From positions 1 through 64,000 of the forward strand of contig JAVKIY010000005.1 in the NCBI GenBank assembly GCA_031459235.1: a DNA stretch of 64,000 nucleotides. Direction: 5' to 3'. The notes below the pieces were generated by a model. The model saw only the letters and a list, made by a program, of their open reading frames with translations. It was not told where the DNA came from and ran no database searches. Positions 50,858-59,636 of this stretch are shown here, in pieces (within the stretch, counting starts at the first letter, position 1; every line of letters begins with the position of its first letter). Made by a program: the position numbers and the translations under genes. This DNA is from Fervidifonticultor_A tertius (GTDB lineage: Bacteria > Sysuimicrobiota > Sysuimicrobiia > Sysuimicrobiales > Humicultoraceae).

Positions 50858-51558
50858 CGCCCCGCCCCCCGCGCGGGGGCTCCCCGCAGTGGCGCGTCGC
50901 GCACGATCCGGCCATCGCGGAACTGCACCAGCCGCCGGGCGTGCGCGGCGATGTCGGCCTCGTGCGTGACCAGGACGATGGTCATCCCCCCGCCCGCCAG
51001 ATCCCGCAGCAGCCCCATGATCTCCTCGGCGGTCGCGGAGTCCAGGTTGCCCGTGGGCTCGTCCGCCAGGATGATCGCCGGCCGCATCACCAGCGCACGG
51101 GCGATCGCCACGCGCTGCTGCTCACCCCCGGAGAGCTGGGTCGGGAGGTGGCCGGCGCGCTCCCGGAGCCCGACCTGCTCGAGCGCCGCCAGCGCCCGCG
51201 CGCGCCGGTCGGCGACCCCGGCGTAGATCATCGGCAGCTCGACGTTCTCCACCGCGGGCGTCCGCGGGAGCAGGTTGAACGACTGGAAGACGAACCCGAT
51301 GCGCCGGTTCCGCAGCCGGGCGAGCGCGACGTCGTCCAGCGTCGAGGTGTCCGTGCCGTCCAGGCGGTACGTCCCCGCCGTGGGGCGGTCGAGCAGCCCC
51401 AGGATGTTCATGCACGTGGACTTGCCCGACCCGCTCGGCCCCATGATCGCGACGAACTCGCCGGCGTCGATGCGGAGCGAGACGCCGCGCAGCGCCCAGA
51501 CCTCCACGCCGTCCATGCGGTAGACCTTCTCCACATCGCGCAGCTCGATCAGCGCCAC
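50854..51558 (-). CDS. MacB/LolD-type ABC transporter ATPase
   Basis: 234 residues from GTG at 51558. Walker A is GPSGSGKST, the signature is LSGGEQQRVAIARAL, Walker B is IILADEPTGNLDS, and VTHEADIAAHA holds the switch histidine. GLLDRPTAGTYRLDG is the usual block of the lipoprotein/macrolide exporter subgroup. It lies 6 bp after the adaptor gene and overlaps the permease by GTGA, giving the order adaptor-ATPase-permease-small protein-TolC. Confidence 0.92.
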   Translation of the reverse strand: MALIELRDVEKVYRMDGVEVWALRGVSLRIDAGEFVAIMGPSGSGKSTCMNILGLLDRPTAGTYRLDGTDTSTLDDVALARLRNRRIGFVFQSFNLLPRTPAVENVELPMIYAGVADRRARALAALEQVGLRERAGHLPTQLSGGEQQRVAIARALVMRPAIILADEPTGNLDSATAEEIMGLLRDLAGGGMTIVLVTHEADIAAHARRLVQFRDGRIVRDAPLRGAPARGAGR

Positions 51559-51564
51559 GGCCGG

Positions 51565-53028
51565 CTACCGCCGCTGCCGGAACTGCGGCTGGAAGGGGTT
51601 GACGGGCTGGCGGGGCGCGACGCTGTTGGCCGGCCGGCCGGCGCCCAGGTACACAATCTGCCCTTCCCGCAGGCCGCTTCTGATTTCCACCTGGCGCCCG
51701 TCGGTGGCGCCCACGGTCACGGGCACCGGGGTGAGCGTCTCGCCCTCGACCACGAGCACCACGCGGGTCGGGTCGGCCCCGCGCACGGCCTCGGCCGGCA
51801 CCAGCAGGACGTCGCGGCGCTCGAGCACCACGAACTCGGCGTCCACCGTCATGCCGAGCCGCAGCGCGCGGTCCGGGTTGGCCACCTCCACCACCACGGC
51901 GTACTGGGTGACGTTCTGCACCACCGTCGCCTGGGGCGCGATGCGGGCGACGCGGCCGTCGAACGTGCGATCGCGCAGCGCGTCCGCCGTGATCCGCACC
52001 GCCATCCCCACCCGCACCTGGGCGACGTCCGACTCGTCCACGTTCACCACGGCCTGCAGCGCGCGCAGGTCGGCGATGGTCATGACGAGCGTGCCGCCGC
52101 TCGTCAGCCCGCCGATCACGCTCTGCCCGACCCCGACCGCGAGCTGGGCGACGATGCCGCCGATCGGCGCGGTGATCTGCGTCTCGGCCAGCCGGTCGCG
52201 GGCCTGCCCGGCCTGCGCGCGGGCATTGCGGACCTGCGCCTCGGCCGCGGCCACGTCCGCGGCCTGGACGCGCTCCGAGAGCTGCTGCGCGCGGGCCTGC
52301 TGCAGGGCGACCTCGGCCTCGCGCACCTGCGCGCGAGCGATGGCGACCTCCTCGGGCCGGCTGCCGGCCTCGGCCTCACGCAGCCGCGCCTGCGCCGCGC
52401 GCAGCTGCGCCTCGGCGACCTCGGCCTGGTTCTGCGCCTGGTCGAGCTGGGAGCGGGCGACCAGCCCACCGTCGTAGAGGGCCTGTGTGCGCTCCAGGTT
52501 CTGCCGCGCGAGCGCCGCGGCCAACTCGGCCTGGCGCAGCGCCTCCTTCGCCTGCTCCACCTGCTCGGGCCGCGTGCCCGCCAGCACCTGCGCGAGCCGC
52601 GCCCGCGCCGTGGCCAGCGCGCTCTCGGCCGCCGCCACGCGCGCCGCGTTCTGGGCCTGCGAGGCCGCCAGCGTGCTGCGCGCCTGCTGGAGACGGGCCT
52701 CCGCCGCGGTGAGCGAGGCCTCGGCCGTCTGGAGGCTCGCGCGCGCGTCACGGTCGTCGATCACCGCCAGGAGCTGCCCGCGCTCGACCCGGTCGCCCTC
52801 CTGCACCGCGAGTTGCACGACGGTGCCGGTGGCGCGCGAGCGCACCTCCACCTGAGCGTAGGGCCGCAGGGTCCAGGTCGCCGAGACGCTCGACGTCAGC
52901 GTGCCGCGGGTCACGCGCGCGGTGCGGAGCGTCTCGGAGGCCGCTGGCGCGGCGGTGCGGGCGCGGTAGAACCAGACCCCGGCGCCAGCGGTCGCCAGGA
53001 TCGCCAGCACGGCGAGCCAGCGTCTCAC
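51565..53028 (-). CDS. Periplasmic adaptor (HlyD/MacA-type membrane fusion protein)
   Basis: 487 residues from GTG at 53028. A single N-terminal membrane anchor (about 5-21) leads to a lipoyl half-motif (GTVVQLAVQEGDRVERGQLL, about 68-87). A very long Ala/Gln/Glu-rich coiled-coil hairpin (about 95-285) follows, then the second lipoyl half (APIGGIVAQLAVGVGQSV) and beta-barrel and membrane-proximal domains. The hairpin is longer than in E. coli MacA and includes two near-identical A(A/E)AGxRPEEV segments. It links the inner-membrane permease to TolC. First gene of the efflux operon. Confidence 0.9.
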   Translation of the reverse strand: MRRWLAVLAILATAGAGVWFYRARTAAPAASETLRTARVTRGTLTSSVSATWTLRPYAQVEVRSRATGTVVQLAVQEGDRVERGQLLAVIDDRDARASLQTAEASLTAAEARLQQARSTLAASQAQNAARVAAAESALATARARLAQVLAGTRPEQVEQAKEALRQAELAAALARQNLERTQALYDGGLVARSQLDQAQNQAEVAEAQLRAAQARLREAEAGSRPEEVAIARAQVREAEVALQQARAQQLSERVQAADVAAAEAQVRNARAQAGQARDRLAETQITAPIGGIVAQLAVGVGQSVIGGLTSGGTLVMTIADLRALQAVVNVDESDVAQVRVGMAVRITADALRDRTFDGRVARIAPQATVVQNVTQYAVVVEVANPDRALRLGMTVDAEFVVLERRDVLLVPAEAVRGADPTRVVLVVEGETLTPVPVTVGATDGRQVEIRSGLREGQIVYLGAGRPANSVAPRQPVNPFQPQFRQRR

Positions 53029-53234
53029 GGCCGGCCCCGCATGGGCGTGTCGGTGCGCTCGCTCTCGATCATGCCGCCTCGCACACAGGGTGCAGGTGCG
53101 TATACGCGCCCGCCGAGGCCGCAGTTCCTCCGGCCGGCGGACGCCTTCACTGACTCCGACAGGGTGACGGGCCGAATGGTTGAGTGCGGTGCGCCGGTGC
53201 CGGCGCCACGGGCGGACTCACGACCGCGGAATTC

Positions 53235-53681
53235 CTAGGTGGACGCCTCGACGAGCAGCACCGCCTCGCCGTCCAGCACCGTCTCCCCCCGCTGGTTCGT
53301 GCAGGTCGTCCGCACCGTGAGGCGACGGCGCACCGGGTCGTAGGCCGTGACCTCGGCGGTCGCGGTGATGGCGTCCCCGGGACGCACGGGCCGGAGGAAG
53401 CGGAGACTCTGGCTCACGTAGATGCCCCCGGGCCCGGGCAGGTGCATGCCGAGCACGGTCGAGATCAGCCCGGCCGTTAGCAGGCCGTGCGCGATCCGGC
53501 CGCCGAAGCGGCTGCGCGCGGCGAACGCCTCGTCGAGGTGGAGCGGGTTGTGGTCGCCGACGAGCGCGGCGTAGGCGTCGATGTCGGAGGCCGCGAGCCT
53601 GCGGGTGACCGCGGCGCGCTGGCCCGGGACGAACGCCGGGCCGGCCCCAGGCCTCGCCGCCGGCGGGCCCTCCGCCGCCAC
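53235..53681 (-). CDS. MaoC-like (R)-specific enoyl-CoA hydratase
   Basis: 148 residues, GTG at 53681. DHNPLHLDEAFA with Asp43 and His48 and GGRIAHGLL form the R-hydratase catalytic motif of single hot-dog MaoC proteins. It hydrates trans-2-enoyl-CoA to 3-hydroxyacyl-CoA. It starts 1 bp after the stop of the cluster 3 FAD subunit and so is the fourth gene of that unit, hinting that the hydroxylase product is further handled as a CoA thioester. The CoA synthetase gene diverges from the other end of the cluster. The first 20 residues are low-complexity and the start may be later. Confidence 0.84.
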   Translation of the reverse strand: MAAEGPPAARPGAGPAFVPGQRAAVTRRLAASDIDAYAALVGDHNPLHLDEAFAARSRFGGRIAHGLLTAGLISTVLGMHLPGPGGIYVSQSLRFLRPVRPGDAITATAEVTAYDPVRRRLTVRTTCTNQRGETVLDGEAVLLVEAST

Positions 53682-53682
53682 C

Positions 53683-54537
53683 CTACCCCAGCGCGGCCAG
53701 CACGGCCCTCGCCCCGTAGACGCGGACCAGCTGCGCGCGGTAGGCCGCGTCGGCCACCAGATCCTCGAGCAGGTCGACCCCCTCGGGTGCGCGCGCCATC
53801 GCCGCGCGCACCGCGGCCTCTGTCGGCTCCTGGCCGCGCAGGGCCTCCTCAGCGGCGCGGGCGCGGAACGCGTGCGAGGCCGCGCCGGTGAACGCGAGGC
53901 GCACGTCCGCGACCCTGCCGTCGCGTCCCAGGCGCACCACCGCCGCGGCGCCCACGACCGCGAAGCCGCTCGCCGGGTGCTTCATCTTCACGTACGCGCT
54001 CCGCGTGCCCGCGGGGAGGATCGGGAACTGCACCTCGACCACGATCTCGCCGCTCCGCAGCGCGGTCGCGAACAACCCGGTGAACCACTGCCCCGCGGGC
54101 ACCTTGCGGGTGCCCCGCGGGCCGCGTACCACCACGACGCCGTCACAGGCAAGCAGAACCGCGGGGTAGTCGGCCGCCGGGTCGGCGTGCGCCAGGCTCC
54201 CGCCGATGGTGCCGACGTTGCGCACCTGGAGGTCGCCGATCGCCTCCGCGGCCTGGGCGAGCGCGGGCAGCCGGCGCCGCACGAGGGCAGCGGCTGCCAG
54301 CGCCGCGTGGGTGGTCATCGCGCCGACGGCGATGGCGCCCTTGTCTTCCTTCACGTAGGCCAGGCGGCCGATCCGGCGCAGGTCGATGATGAACGACGGG
54401 CTCGCCACCCGCAGCTTCATCAGCGACAGCAGGCTCTGCCCGCCGGCCATGACCTTCGCGTGGCGGTGCCGCCGCAGCAGGCGCAGCGCTTCGTCGAGCG
54501 TCGCGGGCGCGGCGTAGTCGAACGCGGCCGGAATCAT
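53683..54537 (-). CDS. Molybdenum hydroxylase FAD-binding medium subunit (CoxM type), cluster 3
   Basis: 284 residues, ATG at 54537 overlapping the large-subunit TGA. VMAGGQSLLSLMKLR and RNVGTIGGSLAHADPAADYP are the FAD loops, and YVKMKHPASGFAVVG belongs to the third conserved block. Last enzyme subunit of the S-L-M operon; the MaoC gene follows with a 1-bp gap. Its sequence is closer to cluster 1 CoxM than to cluster 2 CoxM by eye. Confidence 0.91.
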   Translation of the reverse strand: MIPAAFDYAAPATLDEALRLLRRHRHAKVMAGGQSLLSLMKLRVASPSFIIDLRRIGRLAYVKEDKGAIAVGAMTTHAALAAAALVRRRLPALAQAAEAIGDLQVRNVGTIGGSLAHADPAADYPAVLLACDGVVVVRGPRGTRKVPAGQWFTGLFATALRSGEIVVEVQFPILPAGTRSAYVKMKHPASGFAVVGAAAVVRLGRDGRVADVRLAFTGAASHAFRARAAEEALRGQEPTEAAVRAAMARAPEGVDLLEDLVADAAYRAQLVRVYGARAVLAALG

Positions 54538-56894
54538 GGGCGCACCTCCCCGCGCTGCTGAATGGCGTGCCAGACGCGCCGCGGCGTGTACGGCATGTCG
54601 AGGTGGGTGATGCCAAGCGGCGCCAGCGCGTCCATGACCGCGTTGGCGACCGCGGCGGTGGACGCGATCGTTCCTGTCTCGCCGATGCCCTTCAGGCCCA
54701 GCGGGTGGTGCGGCGAGGGCGTGACCGTGCGGTCGGTCTCCATGCGCGGCACCTGCGGCGCGCGCGGTACCGCGTAGTCGAGCATCGACGCGGTGAGGAG
54801 CTGCCCGTTGCGGTCGTAGACCGCCTCCTCGAGGAGCGCCTGGGCGATGCCCTGCACGATGCCGCCATGCACCTGGCCGTCCACGATCATCGGGTTGATC
54901 ACCCGGCCGCAGTCGTCCACGGCGACGTAGCGCAGCAGCCGCACCTCGCCGGTTTCCGGCACCACCTCCACGGTGCAGGCGTGCGCGCCGAAGGGGTAGA
55001 CGAAGTTGGGCGGGTCGTAGAACGCCGTCGCCTCCATGCCGGGCTCGACGCCGGCGGGCAGGTTCCATGCCAGCGTGGCCTGCAGCGTGATCTCCTGAAT
55101 AGACTTGCTCCGGTCCGGGCTGCCGCGCACGCTGAAGCGGCCGTCCTGGAAAACGACATCGTCCGGGGAGGCCTCGAGCAGGTGCGCAGCGATTTGCCGG
55201 CCCTTCTCGATCAGCCGGTCGCACGCGGTGACCACCGCGCCGCTCCCGACCACGGTGGTCCGGCTCCCGTAGGTCCCCCACCCCATTGGCGTGCGGGCCG
55301 TGTCGCCCGAGACGATCTCCACGTCCTCGAACGGCACACCCAGCCGGTCGGCGACGATCTGGGCGAAGGTGGTCTCCTCGCCCTGGCCGTGGGGCGACTC
55401 GCCGATCATCACCTCGACCTTTCCGGTGGGCGCCATGCGCACCGTGGCCGACCCGTACAGCCCGCCCTGAAAGCCGACCGCGCCGGCCACGGGCGAGGGC
55501 CCGAGCCCGCAGATCTCCACGTAGGTGGACAGCCCCAGACCCAGGTAGCGCCCGGCCTTGCGGGCCGCGGCCTGCTCGCGCCGAAACGCCTCATAGTCGA
55601 CCATCGCGAGCGCGCGCGCGAGCGCGACGTCGTAGTCGCCGCTGTCGTAGGTGATGCCGGCGGGGACGGTGTAGGGGAACTTCTCCTTGGGGATGAAGTT
55701 GCGGCGTCGTACCTCGGCGGGGTCGAGGCCGGTCTTCGCGGCCACGAGGTCGACGGCGCGTTCGACCAGGTAGGTCGCCTCGGGCCGACCCGCGCCGCGG
55801 TAGGCGTCCACCGGCGTCGTGTTGGTCACGACCCCGTGCACCGTGTACTCCACGGCGCTGATCGTGTAGGCCCCGGCGAGCATGAGGCCGTGCAGGATAG
55901 TCGGGATCCCGGGCGCGGCCAGCGACAGGTAGGCTCCCAGGTTGGCGTAGGTCCGACCGCGCAGCGCGAGCAGCGTCCCGTCGCTGCGCGCGGCGATCTC
56001 CAGGTCGGTGATGTGATCGCGGCCGTGGATGGTCGCCAGGTAGTTCTCGCGCCGGTCCTCGGTCCACTTGACCGGCCGGCCGAGCTCGCGCGCCAGGAAC
56101 GCGACCAGGGCGTCCTCGGGGTAGACCGGGATCTTGGACCCGAACCCACCCCCGACCTCGGGCGCGATCACGCGGAGCTTGTGCTCGGGCATCTTGAGGA
56201 CGATCGAGAGCACGAACCGGTGGATGTGCGGGTTCTGCGAGGTCACCCACACCGTCAGCTCGCCCGTCGCCGGGTTGGCGTGCGCGGTCGCCGCGCGCGC
56301 CTCCATCGCGTTCGGGATGAGCCGCTGGTTGGTGAACCGCTGGTGGATCACGACGTCTGCGGCGGCGAACGCTGCGCGGGCGTCGCCGCCTGTGGTCGTC
56401 CACGTGAAGGCCGTGTTGTCGGGGACGTCGTCGTGGAGCCTCGGCGCGCCGGCCCGGGTGGCCTCTTCCTGGTTGATCACGGCGGGCAGCGGCTCGTAGC
56501 TCACCGCGACGAGCTCCGCCGCGTCTCGCGCCGCGTACCGATCCTCGGCGACCACCACCGCGACGCCCTCGCCCACGTGGCGGACGCGGTCATCCGCCAG
56601 CACCGGCCGACGCGGGACCTTGAGCTCGCAGCCCGGCACCAGCCAGGCGCACGGCATCGGCGCCAGGCGGTCGGCCAGGTCGCGCCCGGTGAAGACCGCG
56701 CGCACGCCCGGGTGGCGGCGGGCGCGGCTCGCGTCGATCCTGGTGATCCGGGCGTGGGCGTGGGGGCTGCGGACGACCGCGGCGTAGAGCACGCCGGGGA
56801 GCGTGACGTCATCGGTGAAGGTGGCCTTGCCGGTAATCAGCTGCGGGTCGTCGCGGCGCTTGACGCGCGCGCCGAAGAGCCTGCTGACTGCCAT
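54534..56894 (-). CDS. Molybdenum hydroxylase large subunit (CoxL form II type), cluster 3
   Basis: 786 residues, ATG at 56894. EVGGGFGSKIPVYPEDALVA is the molybdopterin loop, DAYRGAGRPEATYLVER (about 365) is the form II active-site loop, and GLKGIGETGTIASTAAVANA carries the catalytic glutamate. GESPHGQGEETTFAQI is another cofactor contact. Form II enzymes act on aldehydes, nicotinate, purines and many unknown substrates. It starts 4 bp after the Fe-S subunit and overlaps the FAD subunit by ATGA. Confidence 0.91.
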   Translation of the reverse strand: MAVSRLFGARVKRRDDPQLITGKATFTDDVTLPGVLYAAVVRSPHAHARITRIDASRARRHPGVRAVFTGRDLADRLAPMPCAWLVPGCELKVPRRPVLADDRVRHVGEGVAVVVAEDRYAARDAAELVAVSYEPLPAVINQEEATRAGAPRLHDDVPDNTAFTWTTTGGDARAAFAAADVVIHQRFTNQRLIPNAMEARAATAHANPATGELTVWVTSQNPHIHRFVLSIVLKMPEHKLRVIAPEVGGGFGSKIPVYPEDALVAFLARELGRPVKWTEDRRENYLATIHGRDHITDLEIAARSDGTLLALRGRTYANLGAYLSLAAPGIPTILHGLMLAGAYTISAVEYTVHGVVTNTTPVDAYRGAGRPEATYLVERAVDLVAAKTGLDPAEVRRRNFIPKEKFPYTVPAGITYDSGDYDVALARALAMVDYEAFRREQAAARKAGRYLGLGLSTYVEICGLGPSPVAGAVGFQGGLYGSATVRMAPTGKVEVMIGESPHGQGEETTFAQIVADRLGVPFEDVEIVSGDTARTPMGWGTYGSRTTVVGSGAVVTACDRLIEKGRQIAAHLLEASPDDVVFQDGRFSVRGSPDRSKSIQEITLQATLAWNLPAGVEPGMEATAFYDPPNFVYPFGAHACTVEVVPETGEVRLLRYVAVDDCGRVINPMIVDGQVHGGIVQGIAQALLEEAVYDRNGQLLTASMLDYAVPRAPQVPRMETDRTVTPSPHHPLGLKGIGETGTIASTAAVANAVMDALAPLGITHLDMPYTPRRVWHAIQQRGEVRP

Positions 56895-56898
56895 GGCC

Positions 56899-57381
56899 TC
56901 ACCTCCGCTTCGCGTTCTGTCCCTCCATCTTGCGGGCGGCCGCCTGCACCGCGTTGACGATGTGCTGGTAGCCGGTGCAGCGGCAGAGGTTGCCCTCCAG
57001 GCCGTGGCGGATCTGGTCCTCGGTCGGCTTCGGGTGGCGCTCCAGAATCTGGAGCGCGGTCATCATCATGCCCGGGGTGCAGAAGCCGCACTGGAGCCCG
57101 TGCTCTTCCCAGAACGCCTCCTGGATGGGGTGGAGCTGGCCGTTGCGCGCCAGGCCCTCGACCGTGCGCACCTCGCCGCCGTCCGCCTGGACGGCGAGCA
57201 GCGTGCACGACTTCACCGCCAGGCCGTTGAGGTGCACGGTACAGGCCCCGCAGCTCGTCGTGTCGCAGCCGATGTGCGTGCCGGTCAGGCCCAGGACGTC
57301 GCGGAGGTAGTGCACCAGCAGCAGGCGGGGCTCGACGTCGTGCGTGGTCTTCGCCCCGTTGACGGTGATGGTGACCTTCAT
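56899..57381 (-). CDS. Molybdenum hydroxylase 2Fe-2S small subunit (CoxS type), cluster 3
   Basis: 160 residues, ATG at 57381 behind GGGAGGTGATC; an upstream open frame lacks a ribosome site. Cys39, 44, 47 and 59 bind the ferredoxin-type cluster, and Cys98, 101, 133 and 135 the second. First gene of the S-L-M-MaoC unit. The 131-bp divergent gap to the CoA synthetase probably holds both promoters, though I see no clear hexamers in it. Confidence 0.93.
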   Translation of the reverse strand: MKVTITVNGAKTTHDVEPRLLLVHYLRDVLGLTGTHIGCDTTSCGACTVHLNGLAVKSCTLLAVQADGGEVRTVEGLARNGQLHPIQEAFWEEHGLQCGFCTPGMMMTALQILERHPKPTEDQIRHGLEGNLCRCTGYQHIVNAVQAAARKMEGQNAKRR

Positions 57382-57512
57382 ATGGCGATCACCTCCCGGA
57401 TCGGCGCGTGTCACCGAGGTGCTGGGCGTGTAGCGCCGGATTCGCGCGCGCGCCGCGGATTCCTGCGACCGGCAGGGAGCGCCCGGGGCGCGGTCCAAAT
57501 GGGTAGGCGGAG

Positions 57513-59486
57513 ATGAGCGACCGAGCCCCTCACGCCGGCGGCAGTCGGTACGCCTGGACGCCGGACCCCGCGGCGGCGCGCGCGAGCCGCCTGCAGCGCC
57601 TGATCGACCGGACCGGCACAGGCGACTACGACACGCTGTACCGCCGATCGGTAGACGACCCGGCGTGGTTCTGGGGCACGGTTGCCGAGGACCTCGGGCT
57701 CGAGTGGCTACACCGCTACGACCAGGTGCTCGACCTCTCCCGCGGCATCCCCTGGGCCCGCTGGTTCACTGGCGGCCGCACCAACCTGACCCTGAACGCG
57801 CTCGACCGGTGGGTGCGGGCCGGGGCCGGAGCCCACCCCGCGATCATCTGGGAGGGTGAGGACGGCGCCACGCGGGCGCTCACGTACGCGGCGCTCCTGG
57901 CCGAGGTGGAACGTGTGGCCGGCGGCCTGCGCCGGCTCGGGATCGGCCGCGGGGACCCTGTCGGCGTCTTTACGCCCATGATCCCCGAGACCGCGGTTGG
58001 GCTGCTGGCGCTCGCGCGCGTGGGCGCGATCGCCGTACCGGTCTTCTCGGGGTTCGCGGCCCCGGCGGCGGCCGCACGGCTCGCCGACTGCCGGGCGCGG
58101 CTGCTCATCACAGCCGACGGGTTCGACCGGCGCGGCCGGCGCGTGGCGATGAAGGCGGTCGCGGACGAGACCGCGGCGGAGGTGCCCTCGCTCGAGCACG
58201 TGGTGGTCATCCGCCGCGCGGGCGGCGACGTCCCCTGGACGCCGGGGCGCGACGTGTGGTGGCACGAGCTCGGCAACGGGGTGCGCGCGTCCGGTGGGCC
58301 GGCGGGCGAGGCCGAGGCCATGGACCCGGAAGATCCCTTCATGGTCATCTACACCTCCGGAACCACCGGCCGGCCCAAGGGTACCGTGCACGTGCACATG
58401 GGCTTCCCGCTCAAGGGTGCCGCGGATATGGCGTACTGCTTCGACGTGCGGCCCGCGGACCGCGTCCTCTGGTACACCGACATCGGCTGGATGATGGGGC
58501 CGTGGCTCATCCTGGGCGCGCTGTGGCTGGGCGCCACGATGGTGCTCTACGACGGGACACCGGACCATCCGGGGCCAGACCGGCTGTGGGCGCTGGTCGC
58601 GCGCCACCGGGTCACGGTGCTGGGCGTCTCGCCCACGGTGATCCGTGCGCTGATGCGAGCCGGGCCGGAGCCGCCGCGCCGCTGGGACCTCTCGAGCCTG
58701 CGGATCCTGGGCGCCACGGGCGAGCCGTGGAATCCGGAACCGTGGCGGTGGTACTTCGAGCACGTGGGCGGCGGGCGGCTGCCGATTATGAACTACTCCG
58801 GCGGCACCGAGGTCTCCGGAGGCATCGTCTGCTGCGACCTCCTTCATCCCCAGGTGCCGACCGCGTTCACCGGGCCGATCCCGGGCATGGCCGCCGACGT
58901 CTACGACGAGACCGGCCGGCCGGTACGCGGCGAGGTCGGCGAGCTGGTGCTCACGCAGCCGTGGCCGGGGATGACGCGCGGCTTCTGGGGTGACGCGCAG
59001 CGCTACCTGGACACCTACTGGTCGCGATGGCCGGGCGTGTGGGTCCACGGCGACTGGGTGCGCGTGGACGCCGATGGCTTCTGGTACATTCTGGGCCGCA
59101 GCGACGACACGCTCAACGTGGCGGGCAAGCGCATCGGCCCGGCCGAGGTGGAGTCCGCGCTGGTGGCGCACCCCGCGGTGAGCGAGGCGGCGGCCATCGG
59201 CGTGCCCCACCCGGTCAAAGGCGAGGTGATCGCCTGCTTCGTGGTGCTGCGGCCCGGCGCGGCCCCGGACGAGGCTCTGCGCGAGGCCCTCCGGCAAACC
59301 GTGGCCGCCTCGCTCGGCCGCGCGCTCGCGCCGGAGGTGGTCTATATCGTGGGCGATTTGCCCAAAACCCGTAATGCCAAGGTGATGCGGCGGGTCATCC
59401 GGGCCCGGGCCCTGGGGCTAGACCCCGGTGAAGTCTCCTCGCTCGAGAACCCTCAGGCGGTGGAGGAGATTCCACGGGTTATCTGA
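57513..59486 (+). CDS. Acetyl-CoA synthetase-like AMP-forming acyl-CoA synthetase
   Basis: 657 residues. The N-terminal ACS extension is present (about 40-85, with IPWARWFTGGRTNLTLNALD). IYTSGTTGRPKGTVHVHMG (about 278) is the P-loop, YSGGTEVSGGI (about 428) lies in the acyl-binding region, and WYILGRSDDTLNVAGKRIG is the hinge. KTRNAKVMRRVI near 622 contains the catalytic lysine that can be controlled by acetylation. It activates a short carboxylic acid to the CoA thioester; acetate, propionate or the acid made by the adjacent cluster 3 hydroxylase are candidates. It diverges from that cluster. Confidence 0.89.
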   Translation: MSDRAPHAGGSRYAWTPDPAAARASRLQRLIDRTGTGDYDTLYRRSVDDPAWFWGTVAEDLGLEWLHRYDQVLDLSRGIPWARWFTGGRTNLTLNALDRWVRAGAGAHPAIIWEGEDGATRALTYAALLAEVERVAGGLRRLGIGRGDPVGVFTPMIPETAVGLLALARVGAIAVPVFSGFAAPAAAARLADCRARLLITADGFDRRGRRVAMKAVADETAAEVPSLEHVVVIRRAGGDVPWTPGRDVWWHELGNGVRASGGPAGEAEAMDPEDPFMVIYTSGTTGRPKGTVHVHMGFPLKGAADMAYCFDVRPADRVLWYTDIGWMMGPWLILGALWLGATMVLYDGTPDHPGPDRLWALVARHRVTVLGVSPTVIRALMRAGPEPPRRWDLSSLRILGATGEPWNPEPWRWYFEHVGGGRLPIMNYSGGTEVSGGIVCCDLLHPQVPTAFTGPIPGMAADVYDETGRPVRGEVGELVLTQPWPGMTRGFWGDAQRYLDTYWSRWPGVWVHGDWVRVDADGFWYILGRSDDTLNVAGKRIGPAEVESALVAHPAVSEAAAIGVPHPVKGEVIACFVVLRPGAAPDEALREALRQTVAASLGRALAPEVVYIVGDLPKTRNAKVMRRVIRARALGLDPGEVSSLENPQAVEEIPRVI

Positions 59487-59636
59487 ATCGCGGGTCTTCG
59501 CGCGACAGCACCAGGGGAGGACCCCACCGCCGCCCGTCAAAGCAACGTTGAACACGACTAGAACGTCAGGTTGTGGCCGATCGCGCCAGCGACACCGGAC
59601 GGGCCGGACGGCCGGTGGAGGTCGTCGGGCGGAGCC

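Noticed and set aside
14556..57381. Calling the three Mo hydroxylases carbon monoxide dehydrogenases
   Set aside because: None has the AYxCSFR loop of form I CO dehydrogenase; form II and the SYRAPTG type mainly act on organic substrates. CoxG, MoxR and CoxE homologues also accompany other hydroxylases.
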